Shown one piece after another: positions 1 to 6,196 of a DNA stretch of 9,118 nucleotides. A program made the translations under genes and the position numbers. Position 1 is the first letter of the stretch, and each line of letters starts with the position of its first letter. The notes under the pieces were generated by a model. That model was not told the origin of the DNA, ran no database searches, and worked only from the letters and a program-made list of their open reading frames with translations. This stretch comes from Chitinophagaceae bacterium. GTDB taxonomy: Bacteria > Bacteroidota > Bacteroidia > Chitinophagales > Chitinophagaceae. Where the stretch lies: positions 1 to 9,118 of the forward strand of contig CANGEZ010000067.1 in the NCBI GenBank assembly GCA_947452875.1, written 5' to 3'.

Positions 1-679
1 CAAACTCCTTGTTATTATCGTCGATAACTTTTACAGTTTTACCTTTTTGTATCAAGCTGCTATACATTTCAGGAACATTAAAATCTATCTTAAGTTGATT
101 GGTTTGTTGCAAACTAGCCATGACAAGTTGAGGTGTTACATAGGCACCCGGACTTACCATTCTTAATCCCAACATCCCCGTAAAAGGTGCTTTGACAATG
201 GTTTTATCAATTTGTGCTTTGATTATTTCGATATCAGCTTTAATGTTGTTGACCGCATTTATGGCCACATCGTAATCAGCCTGATTGACACCATTGATTT
301 GTAATAATTTGTTTAGACGCTCTTCATTTTTAATAGCCAATGAAAGTTGAGTGTTACTTTTTAATAATTGGGCTTGTAAATCGGCATCATTGATTTTTGC
401 CAAAATAGTACCTTCTTTAACTACTGCGCCATCAGGCATATTAAGAAAAACCAATCTACCACTAATTTCAGGATGAATTTCTACAGATTCATTGGCTAAT
501 ACCAACCCATTCACTTCAACCTTATTTTCGATGTTTTGATAATCGGCTATGATAACATCAACAATTTGAGGTGGCGGTGGACCTTGTTTTTCGTTCTCTG
601 ATTTTTTTGAACTGCAGGAAAACAGCATGAGATTAACCAACAAAAAAAACAGGTATTTGATAATTGATGAAGGATTCAT
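1..679 (-). CDS. RND efflux periplasmic adaptor (HlyD/MFP family) lipoprotein, 3'-truncated by window edge
   Basis: The ATG is at 679-677 and the frame stays open to base 1, giving the first 226 residues; the C-terminus lies outside the window. A hydrophobic N-terminus (residues about 6-20) ends in a lipobox LFSC, so Cys22 is the likely lipidated residue of an inner-membrane-anchored periplasmic lipoprotein. A proline-rich linker (GPPPP, 33-37) follows. The family's layout is clear: a first half-lipoyl strand set with 'EISGRLVFLNMPDGAVVKEGT' features near 71-91, an alpha-hairpin at about 98-160, and the returning half-lipoyl motif 'IVKAPFTGMLGLR' at 161-173. The beta-barrel domain begins at about 195. 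Adaptors of this family link an RND inner-membrane pump to an outer-membrane TolC-like channel for export of drugs, metals or other small molecules. The partner genes would be expected beyond base 1. The substrate cannot be read from this fragment. Confidence 0.93.
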   Translation of the reverse strand, partial: MNPSSIIKYLFFLLVNLMLFSCSSKKSENEKQGPPPPQIVDVIIADYQNIENKVEVNGLVLANESVEIHPEISGRLVFLNMPDGAVVKEGTILAKINDADLQAQLLKSNTQLSLAIKNEERLNKLLQINGVNQADYDVAINAVNNIKADIEIIKAQIDKTIVKAPFTGMLGLRMVSPGAYVTPQLVMASLQQTNQLKIDFNVPEMYSSLIQKGKTVKVIDDNNKEF

Positions 680-701
680 GTAATGTAAAAATATTAGGTA
701 A

Positions 702-709
702 CAAATTTA
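702..709 (-). promoter_or_regulatory. Possible Bacteroidota -7 promoter box for the efflux adaptor
   Basis: The minus strand reads TAAATTTG, an exact match to TAnnTTTG, 22 bp upstream of the adaptor start codon. This predicts a 5' UTR of roughly 15-20 nt. No convincing TTTG -33 box is seen 19-21 bp further upstream, so support rests on the -7 motif and its position. Confidence 0.45.
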
Positions 710-780
710 AAGATAATTCATGCAGGAAAATGAGATTAAAATCATTCGCAGGCTTTGGTCTTACTATTCAGGGGTTATGT

Positions 781-818
781 AAATAAAAAAGAGGTTACCT
801 AACTAAGATAACCTCTTT
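781..818 (-). terminator. Rho-independent terminator of the initiator tRNA transcript
   Basis: Bases 788-797 and 809-818 form a perfect 10-bp stem (AAAGAGGTTA / TAACCTCTTT) with an 11-nt loop. Read on the minus strand, the stem is followed by a U-run (complement of the A-run 785-790) and then AUUU. On the plus strand no T-run follows, so the element is directional. It starts 6 bp after the tRNA 3' end and should end that transcript before the efflux gene. Confidence 0.85.
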
Positions 819-823
819 AACTG

Positions 824-895
<72 letters not shown>

Positions 896-898
896 AAG

Positions 899-930
899 CA
901 AAAGTAACGGATAAATGTTATGCAGCCAAA
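899..930 (-). promoter_or_regulatory. Promoter of the initiator tRNA gene
   Basis: On the minus strand TTTG (930-927) and TACTTTTG (906-899) are separated by exactly 20 bp, a full match to the Bacteroidota vegetative promoter TTTG-N19-21-TAnnTTTG. Only 3 bases (898-896) separate the -7 box from tRNA base 1 at 895. The expected start site, a few bases after the box, therefore falls at or within a base or two of the mature 5' end. Confidence 0.75.
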
Positions 931-945
931 TGAAATATTAATTTA

Positions 946-953
946 TATATTTG
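946..953 (+). promoter_or_regulatory. -7 promoter box for the TPP riboswitch/TonB receptor transcript
   Basis: TATATTTG is an exact TAnnTTTG match about 30 bp upstream of the riboswitch aptamer, placing the start site near 958-960. No TTTG lies at the expected -33 position (about 922-925). It is divergent from the tRNA promoter; the two -7 boxes are 39 bp apart. Confidence 0.55.
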
Positions 954-983
954 CAACTCAAACGATCTTTTATTTATCGCTAG

Positions 984-1062
984 AATTTCCGGGGTGCTTT
1001 CTTTAAGAAGGCTGAGATAATACCCGATAACCTGCTCAGGATAATGCCTGCGAAGGGAGAAA
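984..1062 (+). promoter_or_regulatory. TPP riboswitch (THI box)
   Basis: The conserved blocks of the thiamin pyrophosphate aptamer appear in order. GGGGTGC (991-997) is followed by a P3 arm, then GCTGAGA (1011-1017) and TACCC (1021-1025, pairing with GGGG). Next come ACCTG (1030-1034), CAGGATAATGCC (1037-1048) and TGCGAAGGGA (1049-1058). TTTC (986-989) and GAAA (1059-1062) can close P1. The element is on the same strand as, and 61 bp upstream of, the TonB-dependent receptor start, so it should lower receptor expression when TPP is abundant. Whether it acts on transcription or translation is not obvious: no strong terminator hairpin with a U-run follows. Confidence 0.96.
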
Positions 1063-1079
1063 GCTTCAGTTTATGAAGC
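1063..1079 (+). promoter_or_regulatory. Small hairpin directly after the TPP aptamer (candidate expression platform)
   Basis: GCTTCA (1063-1068) and TGAAGC (1074-1079) form a perfect 6-bp stem with a 5-nt loop, beginning on the base after P1. An in-frame ATG at 1073-1075 is buried in it. There is no following T-run, so it is not a simple terminator. A role in the riboswitch readout is inferred from position only. Confidence 0.45.
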
Positions 1080-1123
1080 AAGAAGGGAATCTACAGCCCG
1101 GATATTCAGCACATATTTTTTTT

Positions 1124-3286
1124 ATGAACAAATTTATAATTGCATTGAGCATTGTATTGCTTACGAATGTTGCATTCGCTCAAGAAAAATTCTCGACTTC
1201 AGACACCACTACCCTACAACCTTTGGAAATCAATGCCACAAGAGCAAATGATTTAACACCAGTTACTAAAACCAATCTCGACAAAAAAACAATTGAAAAA
1301 AACAATATCGGAAGAGACTTGCCTTTTATCTTAAATCAAACTCCATCTGTTCAGGTCAACGCTGATGCAGGTAACGGAATCGGTTACACGGGCATTCGAA
1401 TTAGAGGTACAGATGCCACAAGAATAAATATTTCCATCAATGGCATTCCTTACAATGATGCTGAAAGTCAGGGTACTTTTTTTGTAAACCTGCCCGACCT
1501 TGCTTCAACGGCTAATTCTATCCAAATCCAACGAGGTGTCGGAACTTCTACTAACGGAACAGGTGCATTTGGTGGCACCATTAATATCAACACCAATGAA
1601 ACAGATTCGCAACGTTACATCATTCTTAATAACGCAATAGGCTCATATCGTTCCATCAAAAATACTTTCATGGTAAATAGCGGATTGATCAATAAGCATT
1701 TTCTGTTTACAGGTAGATTAAGCAATATTTCTAGTGATGGATATGTCGACCGCTCACAAAGCAAACTGCAATCTTTTTACACAAGCAGTGCCTATATCGA
1801 CAAAAAACAATCTTTACGTTTGAATATTTTTTCAGGTAAAGAAAAAACACATGCAGCTTGGTTTGGCATCAATCAAGCGACTCTAGATACAAACAGAACT
1901 TATAATCCCGCAGGTGCTGAAAAACCCGGCACTCCATATGATAACCAAACTGACAATTACACCCAAACACATTATCAACTTTTCTACAACAGAAAAATAA
2001 ACAATAAAATTCAGTTCAATCTTACTGGATTCTTAACCAAAGGAAAAGGATATTTTGAAGAATATAAAGCGAGTCAATTTTTGAGCGATTATGGATTGCC
2101 GGTGGTAATAAACGGAGTGGATACTATTAATAATTCAGATTTGATCCGACAATTATGGCTTGATAACAAATTCTACGGCATTGTATTTTCATCACAATAT
2201 GCAAATGCAGGAACCAACATCACATTCGGCGGTACTGCCAATCAATACGATGGGAATCATTTTGGAAAAATCATCAGCACCATTGTTCCCAATGCGGCAC
2301 CAGTCGGTTATGAATGGTACCGATTAACCGCAACTAAGAAAGAAATTTCAGCCTACACAAAATGGATTCAACAATTGAATAAGAAATGGTCTCTATTTGC
2401 AGACTTGCAATTGAGAAATGTGAATTATGTTATCAATGGATTCAGAAACAACCCTGAAATTGTTGTCAATAACAAATATCTTTTCTTTAACCCAAAAGCT
2501 GGAATCACTTATAAAAACAAAGGCAATAAAATATATTTTTCTGTTGCCAAAGCAGCCAAAGAACCCAATCGTGATGATTTTGAAACAGCCAACAATGAAA
2601 AGCCCAATCCTGAAAAACTATTGGATTTTGAAGCAGGCTTTGAACATAAAAAAAACAATAATTACTGGGGGTTAAATGTGTATCTCATGAATTATAAAGA
2701 CCAGTTGGTGCTTACAGGCAAGGTAAATGACGTCTACGCATACACGAGAACCAATATCCCAAAAAGTTATCGAGCAGGTATTGAAATGGAAGGATTGAAA
2801 AAGGTAAACAAATGGCTTTCAATTTCAGGCAATCTGAATCTTAGCATCAATAAAATAAAAGACTTCACTGAGTATATCGATAATTATGACAATGGAAATC
2901 AATTAGAGAATCATTATACATCTACAGACATCTCCTACTCTCCTTCAGTTATTGGTTCTTGTAGCATTATAGTCAATCCCATAAAAAACACAAGTGTTTC
3001 ATTAAACAGTAAATATGTTGGTAAGCAATACCTCGACAACACTTCAAATGCATCAAGACAATTAAATGCTTACTTCGTTCAGGACTTAAGAATGGATTAT
3101 GATTTCAAATTAAAAAAGAACAGACAAATCAATCTGTTTTTGCAAATCAATAATTTGTATTCAGCGAAATACTCACCTAATGGTTATACATTCAGTTATG
3201 TTTATGGTGGTGCGTTTACAACAGAGAATTATTACTACCCGATGGCAACAGTGAATGTTATGGGCGGAGTGAATGTGAAGTTGTAG
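1124..3286 (+). CDS. TonB-dependent outer-membrane receptor, predicted thiamin/thiamin-phosphate transporter
   Basis: This is a 720-residue protein when started at ATG 1124. That start gives a classic signal peptide (MNKF, hydrophobic core, AFA cleavage after about residue 19). The in-frame ATG at 1073 would add 17 polar residues in front of it and sits in a hairpin. A plug domain covers about 33-157 and ends in the typical RGVGTSTNGTGAFGGTININ segment (about 137-156). The rest is a beta-barrel rich in alternating aromatic/polar strands, ending in a strand at the C-terminus (MGGVNVKL). Such receptors use TonB/ExbBD energy to move scarce ligands across the outer membrane. The ligand assignment comes from the TPP riboswitch upstream; riboswitch-controlled TonB receptors for thiamin are predicted in Bacteroidota. 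Generic pipelines may label it an iron-siderophore receptor, and the barrel alone cannot exclude that. No inner-membrane thiamin transporter or kinase follows; the next gene is convergent. Confidence 0.93.
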   Translation: MNKFIIALSIVLLTNVAFAQEKFSTSDTTTLQPLEINATRANDLTPVTKTNLDKKTIEKNNIGRDLPFILNQTPSVQVNADAGNGIGYTGIRIRGTDATRINISINGIPYNDAESQGTFFVNLPDLASTANSIQIQRGVGTSTNGTGAFGGTININTNETDSQRYIILNNAIGSYRSIKNTFMVNSGLINKHFLFTGRLSNISSDGYVDRSQSKLQSFYTSSAYIDKKQSLRLNIFSGKEKTHAAWFGINQATLDTNRTYNPAGAEKPGTPYDNQTDNYTQTHYQLFYNRKINNKIQFNLTGFLTKGKGYFEEYKASQFLSDYGLPVVINGVDTINNSDLIRQLWLDNKFYGIVFSSQYANAGTNITFGGTANQYDGNHFGKIISTIVPNAAPVGYEWYRLTATKKEISAYTKWIQQLNKKWSLFADLQLRNVNYVINGFRNNPEIVVNNKYLFFNPKAGITYKNKGNKIYFSVAKAAKEPNRDDFETANNEKPNPEKLLDFEAGFEHKKNNNYWGLNVYLMNYKDQLVLTGKVNDVYAYTRTNIPKSYRAGIEMEGLKKVNKWLSISGNLNLSINKIKDFTEYIDNYDNGNQLENHYTSTDISYSPSVIGSCSIIVNPIKNTSVSLNSKYVGKQYLDNTSNASRQLNAYFVQDLRMDYDFKLKKNRQINLFLQINNLYSAKYSPNGYTFSYVYGGAFTTENYYYPMATVNVMGGVNVKL

Positions 3287-3292
3287 GAAAAA

Positions 3293-3308
3293 GGTTTAAT
3301 GGTTTAAT
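3293..3308 (+). repeat. Tandem 8-bp repeat GGTTTAAT x2
   Basis: Two perfect adjacent copies start 7 bp after the TonB receptor stop codon, followed by a partial third (AGTTTT). They belong to a repeat-rich 154-bp gap between convergent genes. Confidence 0.7.
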
Positions 3309-3317
3309 AGTTTTCAC

Positions 3318-3352
3318 CGCAGAGAACTTGAGAAAGTAGAGGTTTCGCAGAG
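3318..3352 (+). repeat. Two CGCAGAG direct repeats, 28 bp apart
   Basis: CGCAGAG occurs at 3318-3324 and 3346-3352, with purine-rich GAGAA/GTAGAGG sequence between. This resembles the degenerate CGCAGAG-type interspersed intergenic sequence found in many Bacteroidota genomes, but that comparison is from memory only. Confidence 0.5.
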
Positions 3353-3401
3353 ATATCATTTTTATACTTGAGAAAATGACTTTTCATTTCCCAAAAGCCA
3401 C

Positions 3402-3440
3402 TTTTACATTTATTATTTTACATTCAATATTTTACATTTC
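3402..3440 (+). repeat. 14-bp tandem repeat array (TTTTACATT core, about 2.8 units)
   Basis: The core TTTTACATT occurs at 3402-3410, 3416-3424 and 3430-3438, at an exact 14-bp period. Unit spacers are TATTA and CAATA. The array abuts the stop codon of the minus-strand rhodanese gene. Read on the minus strand, the core is AATGTAAAA, directly downstream of that gene. Confidence 0.8.
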
Positions 3441-3731
3441 TCACTGCCATCCCATCATCCCTCCAGCCAGATTCTTAACATTAGTAAACCCCATGGTTTC
3501 TAGCATCATCGCGGCTTGCATGCTTCTTTGACCACTTCTGCAATAGCAAATAACTTCTTTATCACGTAGGTCTTCGATTTCTTCAATCTGCATGCTCATG
3601 ATATTCCCCAAAGGCAACAAGATACCGCCGATATTGAATTCAGCGTGTTCTTCAGGTTGTCTAACATCAATCAGGTTTATTTTTTCAGAAACCATTCTCT
3701 GTTTCAATTCTGTTGCTTCAATAATTTGCAT
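3441..3731 (-). CDS. Single-domain rhodanese-like sulfurtransferase
   Basis: A 96-residue protein with one complete rhodanese domain. The features are 'LIDVRQPEEHAEFNIGG' at 20-36 (the D-x-R-x-x-x-E motif), the active-site loop CRSGQR at 64-69 with catalytic Cys64, and 'NLAGGMMGW' near the C-terminus. The six-residue loop starting with Cys is typical of sulfur-handling rhodaneses such as GlpE or PspE rather than Cdc25-type phosphatases with a longer loop. No signal peptide is seen, so it is probably cytoplasmic. It would carry sulfur as a persulfide from thiosulfate or another donor; the physiological acceptor cannot be told. It lies only 10 bp downstream of the PASTA gene on the same strand and is likely the last gene of the ddl-PASTA unit. 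A functional link to cell-wall synthesis is not evident. Confidence 0.92.
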   Translation of the reverse strand: MQIIEATELKQRMVSEKINLIDVRQPEEHAEFNIGGILLPLGNIMSMQIEEIEDLRDKEVICYCRSGQRSMQAAMMLETMGFTNVKNLAGGMMGWQ

Positions 3732-3741
3732 AAATATTCAA

Positions 3742-4539
3742 TTAAGGATGAAGTGTATCAATAACTGTTCTCATTTCTTTTGAAATCCATAAATCCATCA
3801 ACTGTCCAGGCTGGATATAAACAGGCTCTTTTTGGTCATCATATCTTGGCGGACTTTGTTTCCAAATAAAAGCCGCTGCAGAATCCAACACATCAGGGTC
3901 AGCCACTACTGCACCCAATAAAATTCCATTTTCTTGCAATAATATTTTTGCTTCTTCAAACGTCATTCCTTGCATTTCAGGAACTAGTATAGGATCCTGA
4001 TTCAACCCACTGCCTATAACTAAATTAACATAACTGCCCCACGGAAGTTTTGATCCAGGTTTGATTTTATTGCCTTTGTAAGTTTGTTCCAATACCGAAC
4101 CTCTCATGAAATCCGGACGGTAAATAGTATCGCCTAATTTAAGGTGACTTCTTTTTAAAATTTCAAGTGCGAAGTTTAACGACTTGCCTTCTAATGCAGG
4201 CATGTCAATTAAAGGTTGAGTCACCCTATTTACAGTTATTAAAACAGTACGATTGATTTTTACGGTGCTGTTAGGATCAGGTATTTGCTTCAATACGATA
4301 CCATTCTTTGCCGTGTCTGTATAAACAGAATCTTTAATCACGACATCAAATCCTTTTGATTCCAGAAATTTCACCGCCTCATCAGTATTTTTTCCAACTA
4401 CTGAAGGAACGGTAAGATAAGCGCCATGATTGGTCATAACGCCCAACATTTGTAAAACAAAAAATATCAAGAGAAATGCCAGCACAAAAGCGACAAGCAA
4501 ATTGACCCAAAATGGTTTATTGGTAATGAATTTAAACAC
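3742..4539 (-). CDS. Membrane-anchored protein with three PASTA domains
   Basis: This 265-residue protein has a short cytoplasmic N-terminus, one transmembrane helix (about 11-34) and an extracytoplasmic part made of three PASTA repeats. These are at about 41-105 ('TVPSVVGKNTDEAVKFLESKG'), 108-177 ('DMPALEGKSLNFALEIL') and 183-254 ('LVPEMQGMTFEEAKILLQENG'). Each shows the V/M-P-x-h-x-G...A...L pattern of the family. PASTA domains bind peptidoglycan or muropeptides and are usually fused to Ser/Thr kinases or penicillin-binding proteins. Here there is no kinase or transpeptidase domain, so the protein is a stand-alone wall-sensing or scaffold module. The gene follows ddl on the same strand after 58 bp, which fits a role at the growing cell wall. 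The precise role is unknown. Confidence 0.93.
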   Translation of the reverse strand: MFKFITNKPFWVNLLVAFVLAFLLIFFVLQMLGVMTNHGAYLTVPSVVGKNTDEAVKFLESKGFDVVIKDSVYTDTAKNGIVLKQIPDPNSTVKINRTVLITVNRVTQPLIDMPALEGKSLNFALEILKRSHLKLGDTIYRPDFMRGSVLEQTYKGNKIKPGSKLPWGSYVNLVIGSGLNQDPILVPEMQGMTFEEAKILLQENGILLGAVVADPDVLDSAAAFIWKQSPPRYDDQKEPVYIQPGQLMDLWISKEMRTVIDTLHP

Positions 4540-4578
4540 TGAAGAATTTTATTGATTTTTGAAAGAAAAATTCGAATT

Positions 4579-4586
4579 CAAACTTA
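4579..4586 (-). promoter_or_regulatory. Possible internal -7 promoter box upstream of the PASTA gene
   Basis: The minus strand reads TAAGTTTG, an exact TAnnTTTG match, in the 58-bp ddl-PASTA gap and 39 bp before the PASTA start codon. No -33 TTTG is found 19-21 bp upstream. It could let the PASTA-rhodanese pair be expressed apart from ddl. Confidence 0.35.
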
Positions 4587-4597
4587 CAATTTTTAAA

Positions 4598-5575
4598 TTA
4601 AAAACACTCGTCTAGCAATGCACTGTAAAAATCTTTTAACGTCCAGCCCATCACCTTTACTTGCTGTGGTACAATGCTCGCTGCACTTTGTCCGGGTACA
4701 GTATTAATTTCCAAAAGATATGGCTTACCCGATTCCTGGTTGTAAATAAAATCAATTCTGATTACACCATTGCAGTTGAACACGCTGTATGCTTTTTTTG
4801 CTTGATATCTAATTTTCTCTGCTATATCCTCATCAACATTTGCAGGTGTAATTTCTTTGCTGGCCCCTTCATATTTTGCCTGAAAATCAAAAAATTCATT
4901 TTCAGAAATAATTTCTGTCATAGGCAAGGTAATGATTTGACCTTTTGATTTAAACACACCAATAGTAAATTCTCGACCGCTTATAAATTCTTCCACAAGC
5001 ACTTGTTCATCTTCTTTGAAAGCTTTTTCAAGCGCAGTTTCTAATTCTTCTGATTTATTCACTTTGCTAATACCCAAACTACTTCCACCGTTATTGGGTT
5101 TCACAAAAACAGGCAAGGTCAATTCTTTAAGAATTTCTTCTGGAGTAGTTGGACTATGTTTAAATAGATGTAAAGACTTCGCTACCGGAATTCCTGCAAA
5201 TGCAGCAACAGCAACTGTATATCTTTTATTGAAAGTGAGTGCAGAACTAGCTGCATTACAAGATGTGTAAGGTATTTTCAGACAATCAAAATAGCCCTGT
5301 AATTTTCCATCCTCTCCCGGTGTTCCATGAAGACCAACAAGAACAGCATCAAATTTTAATTTTGCGCCATTGACAATAATTGAAAAATCATTTTTATCAA
5401 CGAATTGTTTTTGTTGATGTTCATCTACATAAAACCAGCCATCAGGATGAATGTCTATCAGATAGCAATTCCATTTTTCTTTGTCTAGATTGTCGTAAAT
5501 CGTTGCCGCACTTTTATAGGAAATAACCGACTCACCAGAATAGCCGCCGGTTATCAATGCAATGTTTTTTCTCAT
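4598..5575 (-). CDS. ddl: D-alanine--D-alanine ligase
   Basis: A 325-residue ATP-grasp ligase of normal length that joins two D-Ala with ATP to give the D-Ala-D-Ala end of the peptidoglycan precursor, in the cytoplasm. The N-terminal motif GGYSGE (10-15) supplies the conserved Glu15, and 'GLHGTPGEDG' (81-90) is the characteristic Ddl loop. ATP-grasp elements are 'VKPNNGGSSLGISK' (158-171) and 'EEFISGREFTIGV' (195-207). Substrate and Mg ligands are Arg273, Asp275, Glu289 and Asn291 in 'VIRIDF' and 'LLEINTVPGQ'. The omega-loop pair Lys234-Tyr235 ('AKY') corresponds to Lys215-Tyr216 of E. coli DdlB. Tyr there marks D-Ala-D-Ala rather than the D-Ala-D-Lac activity associated with Phe, so no vancomycin-type depsipeptide is predicted. 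It heads a probable ddl-PASTA-rhodanese unit. Confidence 0.97.
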   Translation of the reverse strand: MRKNIALITGGYSGESVISYKSAATIYDNLDKEKWNCYLIDIHPDGWFYVDEHQQKQFVDKNDFSIIVNGAKLKFDAVLVGLHGTPGEDGKLQGYFDCLKIPYTSCNAASSALTFNKRYTVAVAAFAGIPVAKSLHLFKHSPTTPEEILKELTLPVFVKPNNGGSSLGISKVNKSEELETALEKAFKEDEQVLVEEFISGREFTIGVFKSKGQIITLPMTEIISENEFFDFQAKYEGASKEITPANVDEDIAEKIRYQAKKAYSVFNCNGVIRIDFIYNQESGKPYLLEINTVPGQSAASIVPQQVKVMGWTLKDFYSALLDECF

Positions 5576-5637
5576 GTTGGGGATTAATTATAAGCAAAGA
5601 AACAAAAATGTAAGTGGAAATCAGCTTTTTACTAAAA

Positions 5638-6129
5638 TTATTGAAAGTTTTGATTTTCATCATTGTAATCAATTCCTTCATTAACGGAATTCAGCAACAG
5701 TTTCCATTTGCCATCAAGCTCTTTCTTCCAGATATGAGTGTAGGTTCCAAAAAAGGACGTGTCTTGATGTTGGGGGTGTATTACAAAGATTCCGTAAGTA
5801 AAACCTAAATCTCCAGATGCTGCAACCACGGCATGTTGAGGATCCCATGTTAATGAATAATCCGTATCATTTTGTTGAATTAAAAAATCAATAGCAGCGC
5901 CACCTTTTAATGGCATATGATTAGGTCTTAACAACACTCCATTGCTGTCTAAATATTCAATAAATGCAGACTTCATTCCTTTCTCTTTGCTCATGGCAGA
6001 AAAGGAACGGTCAAATTCCATCAAGTCTAAAGAATGAGAAGCATTGTCTTCAGGTGATACTTCTTTTTGCTCGCTGCATGAAGCAAGACAAATGCAAGAC
6101 ATTAAAAAAGTATAAAGGATAACCCTCAT
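5638..6129 (-). CDS. Small lipoprotein with a DUF4440/SnoaL-type NTF2-like fold
   Basis: A 163-residue protein with a short signal sequence ending in the lipobox LASC; Cys18 is the predicted lipidated residue, so it is attached to a membrane. After a polar linker, residues about 35-155 match the layout of DUF4440-like NTF2-fold proteins. An N-terminal helix ('LMEFDRSFSAMSKEKGMKSAFIEYLDSNGVLLRPN') is followed by a G-x-x-A-I-x-F-L segment (76-83). The closing strands are 'GDLGFTYGIFVI' and 'GTYTHIWKKELDGKWKLLLNSVN'. The family is diverse, including small-molecule-binding and enzymatic members, and no catalytic residues can be named here. It sits 67 bp after the ferredoxin gene and 62 bp before ddl on the same strand. 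The gaps are wide enough that co-transcription is only possible. Function unknown. Confidence 0.85.
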   Translation of the reverse strand: MRVILYTFLMSCICLASCSEQKEVSPEDNASHSLDLMEFDRSFSAMSKEKGMKSAFIEYLDSNGVLLRPNHMPLKGGAAIDFLIQQNDTDYSLTWDPQHAVVAASGDLGFTYGIFVIHPQHQDTSFFGTYTHIWKKELDGKWKLLLNSVNEGIDYNDENQNFQ

Positions 6130-6145
6130 TTGTATTTTGATTTTT

Positions 6146-6185
6146 CCAAGATAAAAACATCAATTAAGTAATGAGCTTATCTTGG
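6146..6185 (-). other. Long hairpin in the ferredoxin-lipoprotein intergenic gap
   Basis: CCAAGATAA (6146-6154) and TTATCTTGG (6177-6185) form a perfect 9-bp stem. Inside it, after a 3x3 internal loop, a second 5-bp helix (CATTA/TGATG as read on the minus strand) closes a 6-nt loop. The inner helix holds a T-G pair on the minus strand, which is a G-U wobble in RNA, but a C-A mismatch on the plus strand. The fold is therefore better as minus-strand transcript. No T-run follows, so it may be a processing or stability element, or a weak terminator after the ferredoxin. Confidence 0.6.
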
Positions 6186-6196
6186 CTTAACTGAAA

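Noticed and set aside
1073..1123. N-terminal extension of the TonB receptor from ATG 1073
   Set aside because: The added 17 residues are polar and precede a perfect signal peptide starting at 1124, and the ATG lies inside a hairpin right after the riboswitch. It is most likely leader RNA, not coding.
3402..3440. TTTTACATT array as a CRISPR
   Set aside because: Repeat and spacer lengths (9 bp core, 5 bp spacer) are far too short, and no cas gene is present.
4566..4597. A/T-only inverted repeat in the ddl-PASTA gap as a terminator
   Set aside because: The stem contains only A-T pairs with a 15-nt loop, too weak to call; the region is better explained by a -7 promoter box.
4661..5270. Plus-strand open frames opposite ddl
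   Set aside because: ddl on the minus strand has complete ATP-grasp motifs; the opposing frames have no recognisable domain or start context.
5614..5808. Plus-strand open frame overlapping the 3' end of the lipoprotein gene
   Set aside because: It is antisense to the lipoprotein coding sequence and has a frequent-hydrophobic shadow composition with no domain evidence.
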